Below, piece by piece: positions 1 to 7,790 of a stretch of 64,000 bases of DNA. The position numbers were made by a program, and so were the translations under genes. The DNA is from Streptomyces sp. KL109B (GTDB lineage Bacteria > Actinomycetota > Actinomycetes > Streptomycetales > Streptomycetaceae): positions 182,067-246,066 of the forward strand of contig NZ_JASERL010000018.1 of NCBI RefSeq assembly GCF_030766935.1. Reading direction: 5' to 3'. Position 1 is the stretch's first letter. Each line of letters begins with the position of its first letter. The notes under the pieces are model-generated. The model did no database searches and had not been told where the DNA came from. It saw nothing but the letters and a program-made list of their open reading frames with translations.

Positions 1-207
1 ATACCCGGACTCACCACGGCGCCGGACGTGCTCGCCTGGATAGCGATACGCCTCGCGTGGCTACCGCTGTTCGCGGCGCTGCTGATCCTGATAGGCCGCT
101 ACGCGCGGGGCTTCGAGTCACCGTGGAAGCGGGCGAGTCGGGCGCGGCGGGCGCTGGCCGGACTGCTCGCCGCCGGGTTCGCGGTGTTCGCACTGGGGCT
201 GGCGTGA
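1..207 (+). CDS. C-terminal fragment of an unidentified membrane protein
   Basis: Frame 1 is open from the left edge to a TGA at 205-207, giving the last 68 residues of a protein that starts outside the window. Two hydrophobic stretches (about fragment residues 9-33 and 51-67) flank a basic loop (WKRASRARR), so the visible part is a membrane hairpin whose charged loop is probably cytoplasmic. The fragment is too short to assign a family. It ends 39 bases before the convergent aldo/keto reductase stop, and I see no clear terminator in that gap. Confidence 0.6.
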   Translation: MPGLTTAPDVLAWIAIRLAWLPLFAALLILIGRYARGFESPWKRASRARRALAGLLAAGFAVFALGLA

Positions 208-246
208 CGCACACCGGCGCTGAAGGTGGCGCCGGTGGCGTACTGG

Positions 247-1302
247 CTATTCGCGGCCCGCCGAGGTGAAGGTCATGTCCGCGTAGCGGTCGCCCGAGAC
301 CTTGGAGGCGATCGGTTCGAGGAGCGCCAGTTCCTCCTCGGTGAGCACGATGTGCGTCGCCGCGGTGTTCTCCTCGACGCGCGTGCGCTTGCGGGTGCCG
401 GGGATCGGGACGACACCGAGGCCGAAGGCCTGAGCGCGCTGCTGCACCCAGGCCAGGGCGACCTGGCCGAGTGAGGCGCCATGGGCCTCGGCGACCTGCC
501 GGACCGGCTCCAGCAGAGCCGCGTTGGTCGCGGCGTTGTCCCCGGTGAACCGGGGCTGTTGGCGTCGGAAGTCGTCGGCGGCGAGTTCCTTGTCGGCGGA
601 GACGAAGGCTCCGGTCAGGAAGCCGCGGCCGAGCGGGGAGTACGGGACGAGTGCGACGCCGAGTTCCGCGGCGGCGGGCACGACCGAGCGTTCGATGTCA
701 CGGCTGAACAGCGACCACTCGGACTGGACGGCCGCGATCGGATGGACGGCCTGGGCGGCGCGCAGTTCAGCGGCGGTGACCTCGCTCAGACCGAGGTGCT
801 TGACCTTGCCGGCGGCGACGAGTTCGGCCATCGCGCCGACCGATTCCTCGATCGGCACCTTCGGATCGCGGCGATGCATGTAGTACAGGTCGACCGAGTC
901 GATGCCCAGGCGCCCGAGGCTGGAGTCGATGCAGGTCCTGATGTAGGCGGGGTCGTTAGTGATGACGCGCTTGTACGGGTCGCTCGGATCGGACCCGATG
1001 GCGAACTTGGTCGCCAGGACGATCTCGTCCCGATGCGCCTTGACGAAAGGAGAGAGGAACTTCTCGTTCTCACCGGCACCGTAGGCGTCGGCGGTGTCGT
1101 ACAAGGTGACGCCGAGTTCAAGGGCCCGCTCCAGGGTGGCCCGTGCCTCGTCGGCGTCCGTCGGTCCGTAGGCCCAGCTCATGCCCATGCAGCCGAGGCC
1201 CTGAATGCCCACCACGGGCCCGTTGTTTCCCAACTCAACAGTGGAAATGCGCCGCTGCTCGCCCTGCCGTGGCGTCCGCTCCGTGCTGCTCATGCGGTTC
1301 AC
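247..1302 (-). CDS. Aldo/keto reductase
   Basis: This is a cytoplasmic NADPH-dependent oxidoreductase of the aldo/keto reductase superfamily (TIM barrel), about 351 residues, the usual length for YakC/AKR13-like members. The catalytic tetrad is visible: Asp69 and Tyr74 in YDTADAYG, Lys99 in LATKF and His143 in YYMHRRD. The C-terminal cofactor motif VPIPGTRKRTRVEEN is present. The first possible start, a GTG at 1302, overlaps the stop of the upstream MerR gene (GTGA). An ATG at 1293 has better spacing from GGAGAGG and is an alternative. Co-transcription with the MerR gene suggests that regulator controls it. The physiological carbonyl substrate cannot be read from sequence. Confidence 0.93.
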   Translation of the reverse strand: MNRMSSTERTPRQGEQRRISTVELGNNGPVVGIQGLGCMGMSWAYGPTDADEARATLERALELGVTLYDTADAYGAGENEKFLSPFVKAHRDEIVLATKFAIGSDPSDPYKRVITNDPAYIRTCIDSSLGRLGIDSVDLYYMHRRDPKVPIEESVGAMAELVAAGKVKHLGLSEVTAAELRAAQAVHPIAAVQSEWSLFSRDIERSVVPAAAELGVALVPYSPLGRGFLTGAFVSADKELAADDFRRQQPRFTGDNAATNAALLEPVRQVAEAHGASLGQVALAWVQQRAQAFGLGVVPIPGTRKRTRVEENTAATHIVLTEEELALLEPIASKVSGDRYADMTFTSAGRE

Positions 1303-1772
1303 GCCCTCTCCGGCGCCGGTCGGGCGCCCGCATAGATGTCGATCTTGTAGTCCAGTACGGCCAGGGTGTCCTGCAGTTCGGCCATCCGGTTCAGGACGTC
1401 GCGGCGGGTCGCCTCGAGCAGTTCCCTTCGCTCGTGGAAGGTCTCCTCGCCCCGACGCACCAGCTCGGCGTAGCGCACCATGTCGGCCACCGGCATCCCG
1501 GTGAGCCGGAGCTTGCCGACGAGTGCCAGCCAGTCCAGGTCACGGTTGCTGTAGCGGCGTTGCCCGGTGTGCGAGCGGTCGACGTCGGGCATCAGGCCGA
1601 TCCGCTCGTACCAGCGCAAGGTGTGAGCGGTCAGTCCGGTGAGGGCGACGACCTCGCTGATGGTGTAGTGATCCTGGCCTTCGGGGCGGGGGTGCGGGGG
1701 TGGCGCCGAGGCACAGCTGTGGGTCTTCCTGGTCGCCGCACGGGAGCGGGGCGTGGTCTCCATCACCGTCAT
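1299..1772 (-). CDS. MerR-family transcriptional regulator
   Basis: The N-terminal winged HTH is clear (YTISEVVALTGLTAHTLRWYERIGL), followed by the MerR RRY motif (GQRRYSNRDLDWL), a coiled-coil dimerisation helix and a short C-terminal tail without the Cys ligands of metal sensors. The frame stays open to a GTG at 1814, but that start would lie upstream of a MerR-type promoter and palindrome. I therefore choose the ATG at 1772, which falls where transcription should begin, giving 157 residues. It overlaps the downstream aldo/keto reductase start by four bases, so the two are coupled. The effector is unknown; the family includes small-molecule and electrophile sensors. Confidence 0.9.
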   Translation of the reverse strand: MTVMETTPRSRAATRKTHSCASAPPPHPRPEGQDHYTISEVVALTGLTAHTLRWYERIGLMPDVDRSHTGQRRYSNRDLDWLALVGKLRLTGMPVADMVRYAELVRRGEETFHERRELLEATRRDVLNRMAELQDTLAVLDYKIDIYAGARPAPERA

Positions 1773-1810
1773 GGCCCCCACGCTAGAACCTTGGAGTGCA
1801 CTCCAAGCAA
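1773..1810 (-). promoter_or_regulatory. MerR-type promoter with 18-bp palindromic operator
   Basis: A perfect palindrome CTTGGAGTGCACTCCAAG lies at 1790-1807. Reading the minus strand, TTGCTT (1810-1805) and TAGCGT (1785-1780) are separated by 19 bp, the stretched spacer typical of MerR-activated promoters, with the palindrome inside the spacer. The expected transcription start is within a base or two of the ATG at 1772, implying a leaderless mRNA. Seen in sequence; regulation by the adjacent MerR protein is inferred. Confidence 0.75.
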
Positions 1811-1868
1811 GCACGGCAGAAGAAATCGGGACGACGCCTCGCGGACGGCCCGGTTACGGTGCGGAGCC

Positions 1869-2336
1869 ATGACTGTCGTACGCCGCGCCACGCCCGCCGA
1901 CGCCGAGGAACTGGTCCGCCTGCGCAAGATCATGCTGGATGCGATGAGACCCAGTGACGACGTGGAGTGGCAGCCGCATGCGGCGAAGACCCTACGGTCT
2001 CATCTGGCCGACGGAGGCGGCCCGTTGGCGGTGTTCGTGGTCGACGCGCCGGACGTTCCCGGCACGCTCGCGGCCTGCGCGACGGGCACGATCAACCTCA
2101 GCCTGGGCAGTCCCGGCAACCCCGAGGGGACTTCGGGGCACGTCTTCAATGTCTGCACCGATCCCGCGTACCGGCGTCGCGGCTACTCGCGGGCCTGTAT
2201 GGAGGCGCTGCTCGCCTGGTTCGAGGAGCGTGAGGTCCGCCGGGTCGATCTGCACGCGTCCACCGAGGGCGAGCCGTTGTACTCCTCCCTCGGCTTCGCC
2301 CGCACTCCCGCGCCCGCGATGAGGCTGACGCTCTGA
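1869..2336 (+). CDS. GNAT-family N-acetyltransferase
   Basis: A 155-residue single-domain acetyltransferase of the GNAT fold. The N-terminus (VVRRATPADAEELVRLR) and the acetyl-CoA loop (VCTDPAYRRRGYSRACMEALL, matching the R/Q-x-x-G-x-G/A signature) are both clear, and LYSSLGFART near the C-terminus is the usual last strand. The frame is open far upstream, but the ATG at 1869 starts the domain exactly. Only a weak GGAG lies two bases before it. The gene is divergent from the MerR operon and followed 30 bases later by a hydrolase gene. The acetylated substrate is unknown. Confidence 0.88.
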   Translation: MTVVRRATPADAEELVRLRKIMLDAMRPSDDVEWQPHAAKTLRSHLADGGGPLAVFVVDAPDVPGTLAACATGTINLSLGSPGNPEGTSGHVFNVCTDPAYRRRGYSRACMEALLAWFEEREVRRVDLHASTEGEPLYSSLGFARTPAPAMRLTL

Positions 2337-2366
2337 CGTCTTCGGCGAGGAATTAGGCTCGTACGC

Positions 2367-3176
2367 ATGCAGAGCCTCGCGTTGATCGAGAACTGGCCGG
2401 TACCGACCGCCGCCGCAGCCGTCGTCCGTGCGGACGGCACGGTGCTGGGGACCCATGGACCCACGGCCCACCGTTTCCCGCTGGCCTCGGTCACCAAGCC
2501 GCTCGCGGCCTACGCGGCGCTGGTGGCGTACGAGGAAGGGGCGATCGAGCTCGATGAGCCGGCGGGCCCCGAGGGCGCGACGGTCCGGCACCTCCTCGCG
2601 CACACCAGTGGGCTCGCCTTCGACGAGCACAAGACGACGTCGGAGCCGGGGACCCGGCGGCTGTACTCGAACGCGGGATTCGAGGTGCTCGGGGACCACA
2701 TCGCGAAGGCGACGGACATCCCGTTCGGCGAGTACCTGCGCCAGGCGGTGCTCGAACCGCTGGGGATGACCGCGACGGCGCTCGACGGTTCGCCCGCCAA
2801 GGACGGGGTGTCGACGGTGGACGACCTGGTGCGATTCGCCGCGGAGGTGCAGGCGCCGCGGCTGCTCGACCCGCGGACCGTGGCCGAGGCGATGACGGTG
2901 CAGTACCCGGGCACGAAGGGAGTGCTTCCGGGGTACGGGCACCAGAACCCGAACGACTGGGGGCTCGGGTTCGAGATCCGGGACCACAAGTCGCCGCACT
3001 GGACGGGCGGTTCGTCGTCGCCGCGGACGTTCGGGCACTTCGGGCAGTCGGGCACGTTCCTTTGGGTGGACCCGGATGCGGGGGTGGCCGGTGTGGCGCT
3101 GACGGACCGGGCGTTCGGGCCGTGGGCGGTCGAGGTGTGGCCGGCGTTCACCGACGCGGTGCTCGCGGAGATCTGA
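2367..3176 (+). CDS. Serine hydrolase of the beta-lactamase/penicillin-binding-protein fold
   Basis: A 269-residue protein of the class C beta-lactamase/EstB/D-aminopeptidase superfamily. The nucleophile motif SVTK is at residues 41-44, YSN follows in RLYSNAGFEVLG, and the third motif region is HFGQSGTFLWVD. No signal peptide is visible, so it is probably cytoplasmic. It is shorter than typical beta-lactamase-fold esterases (350-400 residues) because it lacks long insertions. It is probably an esterase or amidase rather than an antibiotic-hydrolysing enzyme. It follows the acetyltransferase gene closely and is convergent with the pirin gene. Confidence 0.88.
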   Translation: MQSLALIENWPVPTAAAAVVRADGTVLGTHGPTAHRFPLASVTKPLAAYAALVAYEEGAIELDEPAGPEGATVRHLLAHTSGLAFDEHKTTSEPGTRRLYSNAGFEVLGDHIAKATDIPFGEYLRQAVLEPLGMTATALDGSPAKDGVSTVDDLVRFAAEVQAPRLLDPRTVAEAMTVQYPGTKGVLPGYGHQNPNDWGLGFEIRDHKSPHWTGGSSSPRTFGHFGQSGTFLWVDPDAGVAGVALTDRAFGPWAVEVWPAFTDAVLAEI

Positions 3177-3237
3177 CCGCAGGCCCGGACCCGGGCTCGG
3201 GCGGCCGGGGCCTCCGGCTCAGGCCACCCACCACGGC

Positions 3238-3294
3238 GGCGGCCCGCACTGCGGCGGCTCACACGGTGGCGGCCCGCACTGCGGCGGCTCGCAC
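3238..3294. repeat. Two-copy tandem repeat between convergent genes
   Basis: A 27-base GC-rich unit at 3238-3264 recurs at 3268-3294 with one difference (period 30). It fills most of the gap between the hydrolase stop and the pirin stop. No T-rich hairpin accompanies it, so a terminator role is uncertain. Confidence 0.6.
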
Positions 3295-3330
3295 GATGGT
3301 GCCGTCCCTTCCTCGGGGGCACCGTTGCGA

Positions 3331-3996
3331 TTACCCGCCCATCTCCCAGATCAGCAGCTGCGCCTGCGTCGCCGCCAGTACCTCGAGGCCGCTCTCCGCG
3401 GTGACGCGGGCGGCGTCCCCGGCGGTCAACTCCGTGTCCGCGAGCCGTACTTCGCCGTGCACCACGTGGACGTAGACATGCGGGGCGGTCGGTACCTCGC
3501 CGCGCTCGCCCGACGCGAGGCGCCGGACGTGCAGCATGGCGCCCGCCGCGGGGACGTCGTACGGGGTCGAGTCCGCGATGCCGTGCACCACCTCGTACAC
3601 GGGGTCGCCGCCCGGGTCGCGAGGGGCGAGCCACATCTGGATGAAGGTGAGGGGCTCGGCGCCGTCGTTGCGTTCGACGTGGCGGACGCCGCCGCCGGAG
3701 CTGAGGCGCTGTACGTCGCCGGGGTGGACCACGGATTCGTGGCCGGTGGAGTCGCGGTGGGTGAGTTCGCCGGTGACGACCCAGGTGACGATCTCCGTGT
3801 GGCTGTGCGGGTGTTCGTCGAAGCCGGCGCCGGGCGCGAGGCGTTCCTCGTTGCAGGCGAGGATCTCGCCGAAGCGCAGGTTGTCCGGGTCGTAGTGCGG
3901 GCCGAAGGAGAACGCGTGGCGGGATTCGATCCCCGCCTCGGGTTCGCCGCCGACATAGCGGTCGCCGGAGCGGCGTACATCAATCACGCGGTACAC
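3331..3996 (-). CDS. Pirin-family bicupin protein
   Basis: Pirins are metal-binding bicupins; bacterial YhhW-type members have quercetin dioxygenase activity. The metal site is intact: His62 and His64 in EHPHSHTE, and His106 and Glu108 in GVRHVERN, with the pirin spacing. The N-terminal cupin runs to about residue 125, and the C-terminal cupin (YDVPAAGAMLHVRRL onward) is shorter and degenerate. Length of 221 residues is slightly below the usual 230-240. The start is GTG at 3996, with a second in-frame GTG nine bases later. It is divergent from fasR and has no obvious operon partner. Confidence 0.9.
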   Translation of the reverse strand: MYRVIDVRRSGDRYVGGEPEAGIESRHAFSFGPHYDPDNLRFGEILACNEERLAPGAGFDEHPHSHTEIVTWVVTGELTHRDSTGHESVVHPGDVQRLSSGGGVRHVERNDGAEPLTFIQMWLAPRDPGGDPVYEVVHGIADSTPYDVPAAGAMLHVRRLASGERGEVPTAPHVYVHVVHGEVRLADTELTAGDAARVTAESGLEVLAATQAQLLIWEMGG

Positions 3997-4081
3997 GGTA
4001 GCCCGCGTTTTCGGCCTTGCGACCGGCTCACCTCGGACCCTCCACTCCGCTGAGGCGTCCCGATAAGGCAGTCTTGTCCCC

Positions 4082-5311
4082 GTGCCCCAATCGGAATCAG
4101 AGCAGCCCTCAGCGAACGAACCAGCGGACCACCAAGGCGGTCACGCGGATCCTCACCCGCACTCGGCGACCCTGAAGCGCCTGGAGAAATCCTCCGGGGC
4201 ACTCGCCGCGCAGGCGATCACGCGCATGGACGAGACGTTGCCCTGGTACCGGGCGATGCCTCCGGAGAACCGGTCGTGGATCGGCCTGGTGGCGCAGGCG
4301 GGCATCGCGGCGTTCACCGAGTGGTTCCGGCACCCGGACGCCCCGCAGGCGATCTCGACGGATGTGTTCGGCACGGCGCCGCGGGAGTTGACCCGGGCGA
4401 TCACGCTGCGCCAGACCGTGGAGATGGTGCGCACCACGATCGAGGTCATGGAGTCCGCCATCGACGAGGTGGCGGCGCCGGGCGACGAGAGCGTGCTGCG
4501 GGAGGCGCTGCTCGTGTACGCGCGGGAGATCGCGTTCGCGACCGCGCAGGTGTACGCGCAGGCGGCGGAGGCGCGGGGCGCGTGGGACGCGCGGCTCGAG
4601 TCGCTCGTGGTGAACGCCGTGCTGTCCGGGGAGGCCGACGAAGGGGCGGTCAGCCGGGCCGCGGCGCTCGGCTGGAACTCCCCCGAGCACGTGTGCGTGG
4701 TGCTCGGTACGGCGCCAGACGGGGACAGTGAGCTGACGGTGGAGGCGATCCGGCGGGCTTCCCGGCACGCCAAGCTGCAGGTCCTGACCGGGGTGCTCGG
4801 CAATCGGCTCGTCGTGATCGCGGGTGGCAGCGACAATCCGCTGGCCGTGGCGAAGTCGCTGATCGGGCCGTTCGCCGCGGGTCCTGTGGTCGCCGGTCCC
4901 GTGGTGCCGGACCTGCTCGCCGCCACCAGGTCCGCACAGGCGGCGGCCGCCGGGCTCAAGGCGTGCGGGGCCTGGCAGGACGCTCCGCGTCCGGTGCTGG
5001 CGGACGATCTGCTTCCGGAGCGCGCGATCGCCTCGGACCCCGCCGCGCGAGACCAGTTGGTGGAGGAGATCTACAGACCGCTCGAAGAGGCCGGCTCGGC
5101 GCTCCTGGAGACACTCAGCGTCTACCTGGAACAGGCAAGCAGCTTGGAGGGCGCGGCCCGGATGCTCTTCGTGCATCCGAATACCGTCCGCTACCGGCTT
5201 CGACGTGTGACCGACGTCACCGGCTGGTCGCCCTCGGATGTCCGCTCGGCGTTCACCTTGCGCATCGCCCTGATCCTGGGGCGTCTGGCCGAGGCCGATC
5301 CCCAGTCGTAG
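4082..5311 (+). CDS. fasR: FasR-like PucR-type activator of fatty-acid synthesis
   Basis: A 409-residue regulator with an N-terminal RsbRD/PucR-type sensor region and a C-terminal PucR helix-turn-helix (SLEGAARMLFVHPNTVRYRL). It lies immediately upstream of fabD-fabH-acpP-fabF in the same direction, the place occupied in Streptomyces coelicolor by FasR (SCO2386), a transcriptional activator of that operon. The assignment rests on this synteny plus the domain type. The start is GTG at 4082, and the first 30 residues are a polar, probably disordered tail. Its target promoter is probably the 89-base gap before fabD. Confidence 0.87.
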   Translation: MPQSESEQPSANEPADHQGGHADPHPHSATLKRLEKSSGALAAQAITRMDETLPWYRAMPPENRSWIGLVAQAGIAAFTEWFRHPDAPQAISTDVFGTAPRELTRAITLRQTVEMVRTTIEVMESAIDEVAAPGDESVLREALLVYAREIAFATAQVYAQAAEARGAWDARLESLVVNAVLSGEADEGAVSRAAALGWNSPEHVCVVLGTAPDGDSELTVEAIRRASRHAKLQVLTGVLGNRLVVIAGGSDNPLAVAKSLIGPFAAGPVVAGPVVPDLLAATRSAQAAAAGLKACGAWQDAPRPVLADDLLPERAIASDPAARDQLVEEIYRPLEEAGSALLETLSVYLEQASSLEGAARMLFVHPNTVRYRLRRVTDVTGWSPSDVRSAFTLRIALILGRLAEADPQS

Positions 5312-5400
5312 GCTTTTGTCGGGGGCCTACAATTCCCCCTTCGGTTCTTCGTCCCTGTCCCCACGGGCGGCCCGACCCGTCCCCAAGAGAGAGTGTGAGA
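5312..5400 (+). promoter_or_regulatory. Probable fabD operon promoter and FasR site
   Basis: The gap between fasR and fabD contains a -10-like TACAAT at 5328-5333 nested in an inverted repeat, GGGGG (5321-5325) and CCCCC (5335-5339). No good -35 lies 16-18 bases upstream, as expected for an activator-dependent promoter. FasR as the binder is inferred from gene order. Confidence 0.5.
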
Positions 5401-6327
5401 GTGCTCGTACTCGTCGCTCCCGGCCAAGGCGCCCAGACGCCCGGCTTCCTGACCCCCTGGCTCGAACTCCCCGGTGCCACGGACCGCCTTGCCGCGTGGT
5501 CCGACGCCATCGGCCTCGACCTTGCCCACTACGGCACGCAGGCCGACGCGGACGCGATCCGTGACACGGCCGTGGCCCAGCCGCTCCTTGTCGCGGCCGG
5601 GCTGCTCTCGGCCGCCGCCCTCGGCGATGTCGCGCCGGGCGCGGTGGCGGGGCACAGCGTCGGTGAGATCACCGCCGCTACGTTCGCGGGGGTGATCGAC
5701 GAGTCCACCGCGCTGAAGCTCGTGCGCACCCGCGGTGTGGCGATGGCCGAGGCCGCGACGATCACGCAGACGGGCATGTCGGCGCTGCTCGGCGGCGACC
5801 CCGAGGTCACCGTCCCGCACCTGGAGAAGCTGGGTCTGACGCCGGCGAATGTGAACGGCGCGGGTCAGATCGTGGCCGCCGGCACCCTGGAGGAGCTGGC
5901 CGCGCTCGAGGCCGACAAGCCCGAGGGCGTGCGCCGCGTGGTGCCGCTGAAGGTGGCGGGCGCGTTCCACACCCGGCACATGGCGCCCGCCGTGGCGAAG
6001 CTGGAGGAGGCCGCGAAGGAGCTGGCTCCGGCCGATCCCGCGGTCACGTACGTCTCGAACAAGGACGGCAAGGCCGTCGCGTCCGGCGCCGAGGTGGTCT
6101 CCCGCCTGGTCGGCCAGGTCGCGAACCCCGTCCGCTGGGACCTGTGCATGGAGACGTTCCAGGAGCTCGGCGTGACCTCACTGATCGAGGTGTGCCCGGG
6201 CGGCACCCTCACCGGGATCGCCAAGCGCGCTCTGCCCGGCGTCAAGACTCTCGCCCTGAAGACCCCCGACGACCTCGACGCAGCCCGCGCCCTGATCGCC
6301 GAAGAAGCCGCAGCAGCCACGGCCTGA
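5401..6327 (+). CDS. fabD: Malonyl-CoA:acyl carrier protein S-malonyltransferase FabD
   Basis: FabD transfers malonyl groups from malonyl-CoA to ACP to supply extender units for type II fatty-acid synthesis in the cytoplasm. The nucleophile Ser86 sits in GHSVGE and the partner His190 in AFHTRHM; the N-terminal LVAPGQGAQ and the NVNGAGQIVAAG loop are typical. The frame is open far upstream, but the GTG at 5401, preceded by GAGAGAG, gives the standard 308-residue protein (a GTG at 5395 is the alternative). First gene of the fabD-fabH-acpP-fabF operon. Confidence 0.97.
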   Translation: MLVLVAPGQGAQTPGFLTPWLELPGATDRLAAWSDAIGLDLAHYGTQADADAIRDTAVAQPLLVAAGLLSAAALGDVAPGAVAGHSVGEITAATFAGVIDESTALKLVRTRGVAMAEAATITQTGMSALLGGDPEVTVPHLEKLGLTPANVNGAGQIVAAGTLEELAALEADKPEGVRRVVPLKVAGAFHTRHMAPAVAKLEEAAKELAPADPAVTYVSNKDGKAVASGAEVVSRLVGQVANPVRWDLCMETFQELGVTSLIEVCPGGTLTGIAKRALPGVKTLALKTPDDLDAARALIAEEAAAATA

Positions 6328-6345
6328 CAAGGAGATCCGAGCAGC

Positions 6346-7377
6346 ATGTCGAAGATCAAGCCCAGCAAGGGTGCCCCGTACGCGCGCGTTCTCGGTGTCG
6401 GCGGTTACCGCCCGACGCGGGTCGTGCCGAACGAGGTGATCCTCGAGAAGATCGACTCGTCCGACGAGTGGATCCGCTCGCGCTCCGGCATCGCCACCCG
6501 TCACTGGGCCAGTGACGAGGAGACCGTGGCGATGATGTCGGTCGAGGCGTCCGGCAAGGCCATCGCCGACGCGGGCATCCAGCCGGAGCAGGTCGGTGCC
6601 GTGGTTGTGTCGACCGTCTCGCACTTCGCGCAGACGCCGGCCATCGCGACGGAGATCGCGGACAAGCTCGGCACGGACAAGGCGGCCGCGTTCGACATCT
6701 CCGCGGGCTGTGCCGGTTTCGGTTACGGGCTGACTCTCGCCAAGGGCATGATCGTCGAGGGCAGCGCGGAGTACGTGCTGGTCATCGGCGTGGAGCGGCT
6801 GTCCGACCTGACCGACCTGGAGGACCGGGCGACGGCCTTCCTGTTCGGTGACGGTGCCGGTGCCGTGATCGTCGGCCCGTCGCAGGAGCCCGCGATCGGC
6901 CCGACCGTGTGGGGTTCCGAGGGCGACAAGGCCGGCACGATCAAGCAGACCGTTCCGTGGAACGAGTTCCGGCTCGGGGATGTCTCGCGGCTGCCGCTGG
7001 ACTCCCAGGGCAACGTCAAGTTCCCTGCGATCACGCAGGAGGGCCAGGCGGTGTTCCGCTGGGCCGTGTTCGAGATGGCGAAGGTCGCCCAGCAGGCGCT
7101 GGACGCGGCCGGGATCACCCCGGACGACCTGGATGTCTTCATTCCCCACCAGGCCAACGAGCGGATCATCGACTCGATGGTGAAGACTCTGAAACTGCCG
7201 GAGCACGTCACGGTCGCCCGTGACGTCCGCACCACCGGCAACACGTCGGCCGCCTCGATTCCGCTCGCGATGGAGCGGCTTCTGGCGACCGGCGAGGCGA
7301 AGAGCGGCGACACCGCGCTCGTCATCGGCTTCGGGGCGGGTCTCGTGTACGCCGCCACGGTCGTTACCCTCCCCTAG
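6346..7377 (+). CDS. fabH: 3-oxoacyl-ACP synthase III FabH
   Basis: FabH (KAS III) condenses an acyl-CoA starter with malonyl-ACP to begin each chain and sets starter choice, which in streptomycetes includes branched acyl-CoAs. The triad is complete: Cys122 in ISAGCAGFGYGL, His268 in FIPHQANERI and Asn299 in TTGNTSAASIP. At 343 residues it is slightly longer than the roughly 317 of E. coli FabH, mainly from an insertion around residues 180-225. AGGAG lies upstream of the ATG. It follows fabD by 18 bases and is separated from acpP by a hairpin. Confidence 0.97.
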   Translation: MSKIKPSKGAPYARVLGVGGYRPTRVVPNEVILEKIDSSDEWIRSRSGIATRHWASDEETVAMMSVEASGKAIADAGIQPEQVGAVVVSTVSHFAQTPAIATEIADKLGTDKAAAFDISAGCAGFGYGLTLAKGMIVEGSAEYVLVIGVERLSDLTDLEDRATAFLFGDGAGAVIVGPSQEPAIGPTVWGSEGDKAGTIKQTVPWNEFRLGDVSRLPLDSQGNVKFPAITQEGQAVFRWAVFEMAKVAQQALDAAGITPDDLDVFIPHQANERIIDSMVKTLKLPEHVTVARDVRTTGNTSAASIPLAMERLLATGEAKSGDTALVIGFGAGLVYAATVVTLP

Positions 7378-7385
7378 GCATCCTG

Positions 7386-7405
7386 TCCGGATCTTCGGAT
7401 CCGGG
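7386..7405 (+). promoter_or_regulatory. UUCG-capped hairpin between fabH and acpP
   Basis: CCGGATC (7387-7393), loop TTCG and GATCCGG (7398-7404) form a perfect 7-bp stem with a stable UUCG tetraloop, extendable by one wobble pair. No T-run follows, so it is more likely an RNA-processing or 3'-end-protecting element or a weak attenuator than a full terminator. Confidence 0.65.
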
Positions 7406-7450
7406 AAGGTGCCGCCACACCCTCTGGATACACACCGAAGGAGCGCCACA

Positions 7451-7699
7451 ATGGCCGCCACTCAGGAAGAGATCGTCGCCGGTCTCGCCGAGATCGTGAA
7501 CGAGATCGCCGGGATCCCCACCGAGGACGTCCAGCTGGACAAGTCCTTCACCGATGACCTGGACGTCGACTCGCTGTCCATGGTCGAGGTCGTCGTCGCC
7601 GCCGAAGAGCGCTTCGACGTGAAGATCCCGGACGACGACGTCAAGAACCTCAAGACCGTCGGCGACGCCACGAAGTACATCCTCGACCACCAGGCCTGA
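7451..7699 (+). CDS. acpP: Acyl carrier protein
   Basis: An 82-residue acidic carrier protein. Ser41 in DVDSLSMVEV is the site of 4'-phosphopantetheine attachment, and the four-helix ACP pattern is intact to the end. AAGGAG lies 8 bases before the ATG. Its position between fabH and fabF marks it as the primary-metabolism ACP rather than a polyketide ACP. The strong ribosome-binding site and the hairpin just upstream may help make ACP more abundant than the enzymes it serves (inference). Confidence 0.97.
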   Translation: MAATQEEIVAGLAEIVNEIAGIPTEDVQLDKSFTDDLDVDSLSMVEVVVAAEERFDVKIPDDDVKNLKTVGDATKYILDHQA

Positions 7700-7790
7700 G
7701 CCACCGGCTCCGGACCTCAAGGTCACAGTCGCTCCGCCACCCGGCGGTGGCGCCGCTGAATCCCTCGCATCCGTTGGAGAAAGAATTCCT

